Source: Rheum nobile (Eukaryota > Streptophyta > Magnoliopsida > Caryophyllales > Polygonaceae). Taken from it: a stretch of 64,000 nucleotides of DNA. This document shows, piece by piece, positions 23,301 through 32,308 of the stretch; position 1 is the first letter of the stretch, and the number at the start of each line of letters is the position of its first letter. The notes under the pieces were generated by a model. The model worked only from the letters and a program-made list of their open reading frames with translations, did no database searches and was not told the DNA's origin. A program made the translations under genes and the position numbers. The DNA lies in NCBI GenBank assembly GCA_027886185.1, contig WOAB01000056.1:558001-622000 (forward strand), given 5' to 3'.

Positions 23301-23669
23301 TGTTGTTGTCTTATCATGGTTCGGACCGCACACATGTCTTCCATTGTGGCCCCCCCCGGGTGCCGAGCCTCCGACAAAGGTTTATGCGATAGCACATGTA
23401 GGCAGGAGAGACCATTACATATCGGTACGTGGAGTCCTACTCTCTCGTATTTACTTATTCTTTCATAATTTTTTTAGTAACTGTATTGTTTATGTGTACA
23501 GATTTGGCTTGTTAATGACCATTGTCCCATTCCACCGCCTCTAAGACAGTGGCGCATTTACAAGGATCCAAGTGTTGATGGATGGGATAGTCATGAGCGC
23601 TTCAAGGATAGGTTCAAGAATTATGTAGAGGAGCGAGCATATCATGGGCGACCTGACATACTTACCTAG
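20339..23669 (+). CDS. MULE transposase (MURA/FAR1-type) fused to an OTU cysteine protease domain
   Basis: The exons are 20339-20455, 20621-21381, 21465-21953, 22035-23424 and 23502-23669. All junctions are GT-AG and the joined frame is open for 974 codons. The N-terminal third has a FAR1/WRKY-GCM1-like zinc finger (LHCERSG, CPF, GSHNH). The DDE core has D286 (MDSTYKTNR), D348 (MSDRELG) and E458 (RVEGQHSMLK), followed by a SWIM-like CADFWWR/GLPCPH motif. A basic patch with an AT-hook-like core (KKGRPR, then KRK) precedes an OTU domain: C797 in GDGHCGFRS, H916 in RRDHYIS, ending WLVNDHCPIPPP. It should catalyse transposition in the nucleus; the OTU part may deubiquitinate a target or the transposase itself (inference). 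Two introns split codons of TN/SN-R motifs next to catalytic residues. The TATA box at 20266 supports this ATG. Confidence 0.92.
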
Positions 23670-23895
23670 GTTTTTTGGATTGTAATCGACTTTATATATG
23701 ATATTGTATTTCCTTTTGTGTGAAAGTTTGATTGAGATTGATCGTATATTGTGTTTTTAATCATTTGTTTTTGAGAATTGAAAAAAATCGGGAAAATGCT
23801 ATACGAGACAACAATATTACTAATCATTAACAAAAACACGTTCACGAAAACATTAAAGCGTACACTAGTTTAACATGAAACGTAAAAAAATCTAT

Positions 23896-24353
23896 CTAAT
23901 CCCCGTCCGAATCGGCCTCCCCGCCATCATCATAGATGCCGTTGTCCACCACAGATTCCGGATCTTCTAAAAGACCGGGGATATGGCGTCTCGGGTGTGC
24001 AGACTCTGTGTAAATGGGAACTGGAACACCAGGTCTGTAAAGAGCCATAATTTTAGCTATCTGATCCTCGTGTACCACCTCACAAGTCGTGGAGGATCCA
24101 CGCCTGCTGGAAAGTAAAAAATCCGACCAGGGGGAACCCCGTCTCCAGGCTCGAGATGGTAAAATAACGCCAAGTACAAGAAGAAACCTAATGACAACCC
24201 CCCCTCTCCAGGCTCGAGATCCCCCATCCGCAACGTGCGGACCTCGCCACCTTCGTAGTCATGAAAAAACATGTCCATTCCACTTCGTTGGCGTATCATT
24301 CGATTGTAGGTGATTCGCCCATTTTCGTAAACTTCGAGAACCAAAGGCGCCAT
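23896..24353 (-). pseudogene. Small unrecognised MULE gene, probably split by a frameshift
   Basis: From ATG 24353 a frame of 98 codons contains a hydrophobic stretch (LSLGFFLYLALFYH) and two LEPGxG motifs, ending at TAG 24057. A second frame (about 24078-23896) follows at once with a proline-rich part and an acidic end (GGEADSDGD). The natural reading is one protein of about 155 residues broken by a one-base change near 24080; an intron is possible. A TATA box lies 73 bp upstream of the ATG, in the central promoter. It is tail-to-tail with the transposase gene. I do not recognise the family and infer no function. Confidence 0.55.
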
Positions 24354-24425
24354 TACCTTAAATAGAACCGAAGAAAAGTTTATGAGGAGTGGAAATTGTG
24401 TGTATTTCGAGGGGTTTTGGGGCCG

Positions 24426-24636
24426 TATTTATAGGCTAAAATAGGACCGTTGTGGGCGGCCCACAGAGCAGCCTATGAGGGTATTGGGCGGCACACAGTG
24501 CCGCCCATAGGCATCTTGGGCGGCACACAGTGCCGCCCATATCATTTCATCACCACAACTCCGCTGTACAGCCCATGGGCGGCACAGTGTGCAGCCCATG
24601 GGCTGTACAGCGTGCCGCCCAAGATGCCTATAAATA
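24426..24636. promoter_or_regulatory. Central bidirectional promoter of the MULE
   Basis: Two mirror-image TATA boxes, TATAAATA on the minus strand (24433-24426) and on the plus strand (24629-24636), each lie in a CCTATAAATA context and bracket five 23-bp palindromes starting at 24453, 24485, 24517, 24576 and 24599. The units at 24485 and 24517 have perfect arms and identical loops (CACAG). The minus side drives the small gene. The plus side points into the inverted-repeat region. Confidence 0.75.
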
Positions 24637-24874
24637 GGCCATACGGGGTCCCCTTTCTACCAAGCTTGTCTCACCCAAAGAGGCAAGCTTTCACATCCAA
24701 GAGGAAGGGATGTGTTTGATCGCGGTAAGAAAAATAAATATATGTATTTTATTGATTATTTACGCTATTAGGTTGTAGTATTCGTTGTAATCTAATTAAA
24801 TAATATTTTATTTCAGATACAAGAATTCAATATCGTGGGTTTCGTCGTCTAGCATTTTCAAAACTTCAGTCCCG

Positions 24875-25383
24875 GAGGAACACAGTCAACCGCCTTTTCC
24901 ACCTTCACTAGTGAGCTTAAACCGAACTGTCTTGTATTCATTGTAGACTCACGTCATGTTGTGGTCATTTCTAACAGTGCGTTAAGATGGATGCGATTGC
25001 CTTGTGGTCATTATCCTCTTGACCGAGTCAAGAGTCCTAGGACGAACCTCCTTCGGCCATGTCGTGCATGCTGAGCTACTTTTTTTTTTCCTCGCTGCAG
25101 CACAGAAAAACATGGGATCTTCAAATTTCGGTATTTGTAGGATTTCAAGTTTTTCTGTGATGCAGCAAGAAAAAAAGAGCAGATCAGCATGAAAGACATG
25201 GCCCAAGGAGGTTCGTCCTAGGACTCTTGACTCAGTCAAGAGGATAATGTCCACAAGGCAATCACATCCATCTTAACGCACTGTTGAAAATGACCACAAT
25301 ATGACGTGAGTCTACAATGAATACAAGACAGTTCGGTTTAAGCTCACTAGTGAAGGTGGAAAAGGCGGTTGTTTGTGTTCCTC
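24875..25383. repeat. ~509-bp inverted repeat (foldback)
   Basis: GAGGAACAC at 24875 pairs with GTGTTCCTC ending at 25383. Pairing continues inwards through CACTAGTGAGCTTAAACCG, TGCGTTAAGATGGATG and CTTGACxxAGTCAAG to a centre near 25130. The inner 230 bp (25018-25245) is the same foldback that is repeated next door at 25384-25593. Confidence 0.9.
25094..25166 (+). ncRNA. miRNA-precursor-like hairpin, copy 1
   Basis: A 73-nt stem-loop whose arms begin GCTGCAGCACAGAAAAAC and end GTTTTTCTGTGATGCAGC, at the heart of the larger foldback. Plant young miRNA genes often arise from inverted duplications. No expression evidence is available from sequence. Confidence 0.3.
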
Positions 25384-25593
25384 TTGACCAAGTCAAGAGT
25401 CCTAGGACGAACCTCCTTGGGCCATGGCGTACATGCTGATCTGCTCTTTTTTCCTGGCTGCAGCACAGAAAAACATGGGATCTCCATATTTCAGTATTTG
25501 TAGGATTTCAAGTTTTTCTGTGATGCAGCTAGGAGAAGGAGCATATCAGCATGAACGCCGTGGTCCTAGGAGGTTCATCCTGGGCTCTTGAGT
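25384..25593. repeat. Second, smaller foldback related to the first
   Basis: AAGTCAAGAGTCCTAGGACG at about 25391 opens a self-complementary stretch closing at about 25575-25593. It is clearly homologous to 25018-25245, with its own substitutions. Both share the central 73-nt hairpin. Confidence 0.85.
25457..25529 (+). ncRNA. miRNA-precursor-like hairpin, copy 2
   Basis: Same length and same arm sequences as the hairpin at 25094-25166. Differences are concentrated in the loop side, while the outer arms are identical. Confidence 0.3.
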
Positions 25594-25665
25594 GAATGTA
25601 TATGTATAGTGCAAGAGTTGTGTATGTCATTTGTTCCAGTGTGTATATATTTTTTTTAAGTGTGT

Positions 25666-25797
25666 AAGCCATCAGTGAATGTATATGTGTTTTTAGAATT
25701 TATACGTGTTTTTAGTATGTGTATGTAATTTAAGCCATCGGTGAATGTATATGTGTTTTTAGAATTTGTACGTGTTTTTAGTATGTGTATGTAATTT
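25666..25797. repeat. 66-bp tandem duplication
   Basis: The segment beginning AAGCCATCAGTGAATGTATA is repeated once with minor changes. It is T/G-rich and non-coding, between the foldback region and the PMD gene end. Confidence 0.8.
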
Positions 25798-25999
25798 AAG
25801 AATATACATGTGTTTTTTAGAAATAACGCACGAAAATCCAACAAACCAATAAGCAAAGAACTAAAACTAGAAACGACGGAACAAATTAGAAACGACGGAA
25901 CAAATATCTAAATACGAAACCAATAAAGCCAAAAGTCATACTTAATTTACTGGAATTTCAATCCCCAAAAACGTACAAACACAAAAGTCAAAAGTCATA

Positions 26000-28900
26000 C
26001 TACGAACTCTCTGTCTCACTATCAGATGAGTCATCTAGATGTGGAGTGGAAGCACTAGCTAAGGACACACCCGAACCCACGCCCGGTGCCCATACTGGAG
26101 GAACATAAGAGGTCGGCTGAGACGATGCCTGCTGAGCTGCTGCACGCTCTTCCGCCATCCTAGATGATTCGGCTCTCTCAAATATAGTAGCGTCTGCACT
26201 ATATGCATGGGAAGGCATCTGTGAAGCCCGTACAAGCGGTGGAGCTACAGGAATGACGTCACTGAAAAGGATGTCATGTAAATGCTGAAAGTGCTCCCTA
26301 CACCCTAAACAACCTCCTCCAGACATAAGCTCCTGAAGATAGGCCTGGCTCATCGCATGACGCTGCAAATGAAAACAAACATTTTAAAAACATAGACTTT
26401 CATAAAATAATTTAAAAGAATAAAATGGGAAAAAAACATACCCTTTGCAAGTTGATAGCCGGAGGTGGTCCTCTACTGATACGAGGCTGGACTGGCGCAT
26501 GTGGACTCACGTAAGGATGCGACACCTGTAGATACCAGTCCAGGTACGCGCCGTGGACATCCCAAGCCATCGTCACAGGAGGACTCGCCAAGATGTGGGG
26601 GCAAAGATGATGCTCACGCTGGTCCCACTTGTGCCAACGCGGGTCAAAGTGCAACTGGTATCGCCTCGTCCCATTGAAATCAGGAGGACGAACTGCAACC
26701 AAAGGCTCAATGATATCCATCGGCCTGCTCTGTCGATAACCGAACTGGCGTGTAAGCCGATCTGGCATGTATGGCTCCTCTACACCGAGAAAACGAATAA
26801 TCCCTCGATAAGTGGAGGACCTGTGACGACCTCGAAAATCAAGACCCTCGTACGGCATCCACCGTATCTGCAATTAACAAAACACGATGGACCATAAATT
26901 AATTCATTAAGCTATCTTACTGTAAATTAAAATTGAAAAACAATACGTATATCCTCTGGCCTATACTCGTCCAGAATTCGTCTGTAGTGTGACTGGTCAC
27001 GGGAGGACCGGAGAGGTGTCCGGCCAATGCAGTATCGTCCAGCGCGTCGGAGGTCGTCGTCCGCACCTTCCTTGAGGTTAGGGTTGCCCGGAAAGTATAC
27101 AAAGTACGTCCAAATCCAAACCTGCGTACAGAGAAAGAAAACCATTAGTTATAAACAATTCAATAATGTATATTAATAATCTAAATTATAATTTAACTTT
27201 ATTAAAGGACTACCTCCAAAAGACGTGCGCAGCCGGCGAACTGTGCAGCTCCGCGTCGAGAACCCTCTCTGAGGTTCCTATAAAGGAGAGCCAGAACCCC
27301 GGTACCCCAAGCAGTATGAACAACACGCTCCTAGTCCACAAAAAGAGGTAGCAGTGTGGTCTTCAGCTCGTTCGTTGACTTGTCAACGAAGATGCTAGCC
27401 GACATGGCGTGCCATAAGAAACCGGCTGCTATATCCTCTGGGTAGGCACCCTCCTCAATCATCCGCATCACATGCCTCCCAAGCTGGAATTGCTTGACCC
27501 AACCCTTCCTAAGGTCGCGGACCATGTCAGCATCATCCTCATCATAGCTGTAGTCCGAATCTATCCCAAACAAATAGCCGAACAAAGCCTCACACTCCGC
27601 CATCTCCCTATCATGACCGGTCCATGGTGACGTCACCTCAAATCCCTCGATCGGCAGCCCTAAAATCATCAGCACGTCATGTAGAGTAGGAGTTATCTTG
27701 CCCCAAGGAAAGTGAAAGGTGTTCGTCTCTGGATGCCATCTCTCAACGAATGCTGAAATGAGGTTGTGATCAACATTGCCGAACTGCAAATCAAGTAAAC
27801 CTGTCAACCCCGTCTGCTGCGCAATCCAAAACCAGGAACCCTCCACAGGGACCCCTCTAGGAATACGATTCCTCCAAAATGCAAACTGCATAGGGCGTGT
27901 CTGAACCCTCAAACTCCTAACAACGTCCTCGGGTGGGTCCAACGACGCCTTCGTCCATATCAGCTCTGTAATGTGCGTATCAAAGTTCATCAACAAAGAT
28001 ACAAGCTGCTCAGCTGGCTCATGCGGAGATGGGGCCTGTGTGGCTGGCTCAGACTGAGACGGGGCATGCTGAGATGGCTCATGATGTGGAGATGGGGCAT
28101 GCTGAGATGGACATGGGCCATACTGAGTCTCCTGTGTGGCTGGCTCAGGCTGAGACGGGGCCTGCTGAGATGCCTCACACGGAGATGGGACATGTTGCTT
28201 ATGTCACTCCTCCAGAGATAGCCGCTGCTGAGGTGAGTCATCAAGATGTGGGTCCTCCTGATGTGACTGCTGAGGTGGGTCCTCCATAATCATGTCCTCA
28301 ACTGAGCGGACGGGACCAACATCGTCTTCACTAGCGCCCTCACTATCGGCCTCACTATGGCCCTGCAATACACCGCCAACCCTCCTCTTGCGAGCAGATG
28401 CAGTAGTAGGGCGACTATCTCGATCGGACCGTGCGATCTTACCCAAAACTTCCTATTTTCGCATAAAAAATATAGAAAATTGTTTTCTTACAAACAAAAT
28501 CAATATATTAAAATTTTCATAACAATGACATATTTAATATTACAGTATAATTATCGCGATTTACCTATACTATTTTTTATAATGATTAAATACAATAAAA
28601 ACCAAATTTACAAATATAACTATATTCATTTTACCCACTATAACCTATTTACATATGTCCAAATATTATTTTCTTACAAACAAAATAATATATTAAATTT
28701 TCATTACAATGATATATTTAATATTATTTAACACTATAATTGAGTCTATTACCTATACTATTTTTTATCAGATAATGATTTAATAATCTAAAATCCAAGT
28801 ATATATAAATCTACAAGTGCAGTAACAATTTAATTAAATAAATTAGATTTAACGATTACAAATTTAAAAAACACCATACATTTTCAGTTGGCCTCCGTTC

Positions 28901-29401
28901 ATATTTTCGCTTTTGGCGAACAGGAATTTCACCCAAGTCTGACATAGCTTGATGAGCAACCGCGCACGCGACGTCAAAGGCATTCTCCGCCGCAATATCG
29001 CCCTCCTCGACATCGGTTATGGGCGGCACCACGAGCGGCCCAGATTCCTCCATAGTGGGCGGCACGCTGTGCAGCCCAGCCTCGCCTCCCTCCTCGGCCC
29101 CCGCTTCGCCTCCTTCCTCCGCCAGCCTCGCTTCCTCCACCGCGTCCCTTGCTTCAGCCGCCTCCTCCGCCGCGTCGCCACCCCTCTCCCCCAGCCTCGC
29201 CTCCTCCAACGCCTCGTCGCTGCTGCCCCCCGTCAAACAGAGATTGGCCGCCGACGCCAACGTCGAATCGGCCGTCGATTCTGGTACATCGCCGCCGTCT
29301 CCGCCAAGAACTCCTGCCGCAACCATCTGATTTTCCGTCCGTTCTTCCTCCGCCAAGAACTCCCATATGTCGTCAACCGAAAATTCGCCACCGGGATCCA
29401 T
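26000..29401 (-). pseudogene. Plant mobile domain (PMD, MAIN/MAIL1-like) gene of the MULE, two in-frame stops
   Basis: The minus-strand exons are 29401-28880, 28452-27214, 27121-26942, 26867-26442 and 26362-26000. Introns are GT-AG and all phase 0, giving 910 codons. Exon 1 is acidic and Ala/Glu-rich and ends in a basic segment (RQKRKYERRP). Exon 2 continues through KKR-type and Pro/Gln-Ser repeats (APSQ, EPATQ) into the PMD core (FVERWHPETNTFHFPWG, LGLPIEG). Exons 3-4 hold the C-terminal PMD motifs (YRRILDEYRPEDI, RWMPYEG). TGA at 28206-28204 (codon 257) and TAG at 27333-27331 (codon 548, where the family usually has Trp) interrupt it. Apart from these the frame is clean, so inactivation is recent. 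PMD proteins occur in transposons and as host silencing factors; their biochemical role is unsettled. Confidence 0.85.
29020..29078. repeat. Two 23-bp palindrome units inside PMD exon 1
   Basis: Units at 29020-29042 and 29056-29078 follow the same 9-5-9 plan and are translated on the minus strand as LHSVPP and LVVPP. They are the only units found inside coding sequence. Confidence 0.8.
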
Positions 29402-29453
29402 TTTCGCTCTCGAACTCTGGAAATCGCGATCGAAGAAGACGACCCTGTGCGGC

Positions 29454-29817
29454 TTTTAATAACGCCGAGAAGACGACCCTGGGCGGCAAGTTGTGCCGCC
29501 CACGTTTCAATTTCAAATTCAAATTCGCCCTTTGGCGGGAAGTTGTGCCGCCCACAATTTTGGGTTTACACTTGGCGGCTTACCGTGCCGCCGAGTTTTA
29601 ACCCGGTTTCCAGAAAACCATATTTTTAATTTTAAAATAAATAAATTAAATTACAAAACCGGGTTTTACAAAAACCTAAAAATCTGGGCGGCAATATGTG
29701 CCGCCCAGGTATAATTCGGGTTCATAAAAAACCGGTTTGCATGGGCGGCACCTAATGCCGCCCATGTGCAAACCGGGTTTTTGAAAGGGTATTCTGGACG
29801 GCATGTAGAGTCGGCCA
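29454..29817 (-). promoter_or_regulatory. Right palindrome cluster and TATA-like box of the PMD gene
   Basis: Units start at 29480, 29532, 29572, 29685, 29742 and 29795; those at 29480, 29685 and 29742 have perfect arms. On the minus strand TATTAAAA (29461-29454) lies 18 bp from the nearest unit and about 53 bp upstream of the ATG at 29401. The arrangement mirrors the left arm. The TATA call is weaker than the others. Confidence 0.65.
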
Positions 29818-29864
29818 AGAGGAAGTGCGCGGCTAAAAAAAATCAACTGCGCGGTTTATCGGCC
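29795..29864 (-). repeat. Right terminal inverted repeat of the MULE
   Basis: Read on the minus strand it begins GGCCGATAAACCGCGCAG and continues TTTTTTTTAGCCGCGCACTTC, matching the left end with a one-base gap. Confidence 0.88.
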
Positions 29865-30530
29865 ATTAATTATTAGTTTATGCATCCAACTTACACATAT
29901 ATTGTTTTTTTTTTTTTTATAGAATATCAAGTATACTTGTAAAGAGGTGACTCACTTTGCACTGAGTATTCGAGTAGGCTTAATAATACAAGGGTAAAAT
30001 GTATACAAAATAGACGGTTCTCACGATTCAAGACTACTTATTTAGAGAAGAGAATTTCTCATCTCATCCCCGATGGAAAAAAGAATATAGTTAAGCTGAT
30101 GATAAATTATTATTATTATTATGTTTTTAAAAATATATAACTTTATTATTGTTATATATATATGCAAACCAATAGATTTTTTGGCTATTAAACAAAAGGG
30201 TTACCTTTATAGTGTAAACACAAAACCACTACTATATATTCAAACATAATTTATTCGACAAAACCCACCACTGCAAAGTCGCTCTTGGCTTTGCTCATAA
30301 AACAAACCCCGCAAAAGGAGAAAAGGTAACTCAAGATACCTTACTTGCTAACCCTCCAAAATCCCTAACTTTTTCGACAAATCAATTTTAAATTTATTCT
30401 TAATTACAACATGCGTACTTGCTAAGAGATGCTGCATTGGTTAGTAACAAATAACATCGTAACTCTATTCTCCGTATTACATAAGATTAATACATAGGAT
30501 CCGTTCGATTATTTTGAATGGAAGTGAATG
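29865..30530. other. AT-rich intergenic DNA
   Basis: It starts with the MULE target duplication and contains A/T runs and TA microsatellites (about 30110-30170). No gene is seen. Confidence 0.6.
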
Positions 30531-30535
30531 GAAAC

Positions 30536-30883
30536 TGAAGAGGGAAATTATTCAACTTTCTATTAATAAAAATATCACCCTAATTAAATTAAATATGAAT
30601 ATTGAATATCAATTCATAAAGGAGGAAAATCAGATAATTAATAAGCAGGTTATTTTTTCTCTTTTATTCTACGCTCATTATTGATAGAGAATTAGGATTT
30701 TGGAGTTAGAGAGCATTTTTTCCTGACTTGAGCTTCGGAGGTGAATCAGGGAATTCAAACCCCACCCCTTCGTTTTATTTCTGATTTCAGATTGAGAGAT
30801 TGAAAACTGTTCGCGTCAATTCGAAGAGGAGATCAATCGTTTCCTTTCTAAATTTATTGTTGTTCAAATTCCTGCAACGACTC
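30536..30883 (+). repeat. 5' LTR of the Tat element
   Basis: It matches 38614-38947 closely; small indels include an extra ATGAATATTGAAT stretch. It is about 348 bp, short for a Ty3 element of this size. I could not assign the following sequence to a tRNA primer-binding site. Confidence 0.9.
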
Positions 30884-31006
30884 CAAGCTTCTCCACGCCG
30901 GGGAGCTCCGTCCGAGCAGCTTTGAGGGTCCTCCAATTCGGGGACCTCGTTTCGCAGGGATGGCTCGATCTCTCCAGGCATCGGGCGCCACCAGCTCCGC
31001 CGGAAA

Positions 31007-32308
31007 TTGGCCACTAGGGAGGCCATTGTTGGCAGGCGCCATCAACACCACAGGAAAGAAAATGTGGATGAGGCCGAGCGTCGTCGCCTCCTCGAGCTTT
31101 TTGGTCATCAAGGTTTAGCTTTGGTAAGCGCGCAGGAAAAGGCTGACATCAGGCTGGCACGTATGACGTCGACTCCTTTCGCTCGATCAATTCGAGAGCA
31201 ACACCCGCCAACTAAGTTTTCAGCTCCTACTTTTGAGTTATATGATGGAAAGTCAGATCCTATTGCTCATATTGCTGCTTTTTCTAATAAGATGACTATG
31301 TGGGTCTCGTATGATGCTTTAATGTGTAAGATGTTTCCCGCTAGCCTAGGAAGAATTGCTACTAAATGGTTTCATTCGTTGGAGTCTGATTCGATTTATG
31401 AATGGGATCAGTTGTCCAGGAAGTTTGTTGCGCATTTTATTGCTAATAGTAGAGATCCTATTTCAGTTGATGTATTATTTGATATGAAAATGTGCAGGGG
31501 AGAAGGCTTGAGACAGTTTGTTGCGCGTTTTATGGAGAGTTTATCAGATATGGATAATTGTAATGAGGAGACTGATGTTTCGGCTTTTAGGTTGGCCTTG
31601 CCACGCGACAGCAAGTTGCGTGAATGCTTGACTTTGGGGGCACCAGCCAGTGTCGCACACCTTCAGGAGCGCATCCGGCAGTATGTCAAGCTTGAGGATG
31701 ATACCAAGCCTTCGCGGGACCGCATATTGCCTACCCTTCCTCACAGGAACGGCGGAACCGCTGCAGACAATAAGAGGAGAAGCAGCAGAGGGGGCGGCGA
31801 CAGGGGACTTCTCCCTACATCTGACCTTCAAGTTGTTCATACGGTCTTTAACCTTTCTATTTACAAGATTATTCCTAGAATCAAAGACCGAGAATTCTTC
31901 AGTTCCCCCCCCCCCCCCAAGCAGAAGGAGGATCCGCAGAGCAGAGATCAGGGCAAGTGGTGCTCCTTTCACAGGGAGAAGGGGCATAAGACAGTGGATT
32001 GCACAACCTTTCAGAGGGCTCTTGAGAAGTGGGCTGCACTTGGGCATCTGAATGAGTTTATCAGTGGAGATGGTAAGACCCAAGGGGGTCAGGATCTCGT
32101 CAAGGCGGGAGACGGTCGAGACGCTTGCGAGCGACGTGTCATTCACATGATAGAGTCGATGGTGAGAGAAACCGCAGCAACCAGGCACAGTTTTAGAACT
32201 CGTTGTCATGCTCTAGAGGTGCTAAAGGCCGAATCTGGGCCTGCGAAGAAGCAACGAATGTCATTCGATCAGATCCTTACTTTTTCAGATGAAGACCTGG
32301 TTGGTCTG
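31007..32308 (+). pseudogene. Tat-lineage gag region
   Basis: This frame is open for 434 codons from ATG 31007. It encodes a capsid-type domain (FELYDGKSDPIAHIAAFSNK, KMFPASLGRIATKWFHSLE, FVAHFIANSRD), then a Cys/His motif typical of Tat gag (WCSFHREKGHKTVDC). A TAG at 32309-32311 separates it from protease in the same frame, where related elements continue without a stop. The 13-base C run near 31905 is prone to slippage. It would form virus-like particles in an active copy. Confidence 0.88.

Larger units (their letters stand above)
24665..25593 (+). ncRNA. Candidate spliced hairpin transcript downstream of the central promoter
   Basis: About 30 bp after the plus-strand TATA box a leader begins. 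ATG 24710 opens only five codons before a good donor (GCG|GTAAGA at 24725), and an acceptor (TTTCAG at 24816) leads to a stop 12 codons later. The transcript would then run into the large inverted repeats at 24875-25593. There is no coding potential, so the product may be a long double-stranded RNA. Transcription is inferred from sequence only. Confidence 0.35.
19884..29864. mobile_element. Autonomous-type Mutator-like element (MULE) with OTU-transposase and PMD gene
   Basis: The terminal inverted repeats are about 65-70 bp (shared core TTTTTTTTAGCCGCGCACTTC). They are flanked by ATTAATTA at 19876-19883 and 29865-29872, 8 exact bases, and 9 with one mismatch, in the range of MULE duplications. 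Inside are a plus-strand MURA-type transposase gene, a minus-strand small gene, a minus-strand PMD gene, a central bidirectional promoter and a foldback region. Nineteen 23-bp palindromes mark the arms and promoters. Length is about 9.98 kb. The transposase frame is intact but the PMD frame has two stops. Confidence 0.92.

Noticed and set aside
28029..28289. Plus-strand frame of 86 codons (HAEM/ETGP repeats)
   Set aside because: It is the complement of the Pro/Gln/Ser-rich repeats in the PMD exon.
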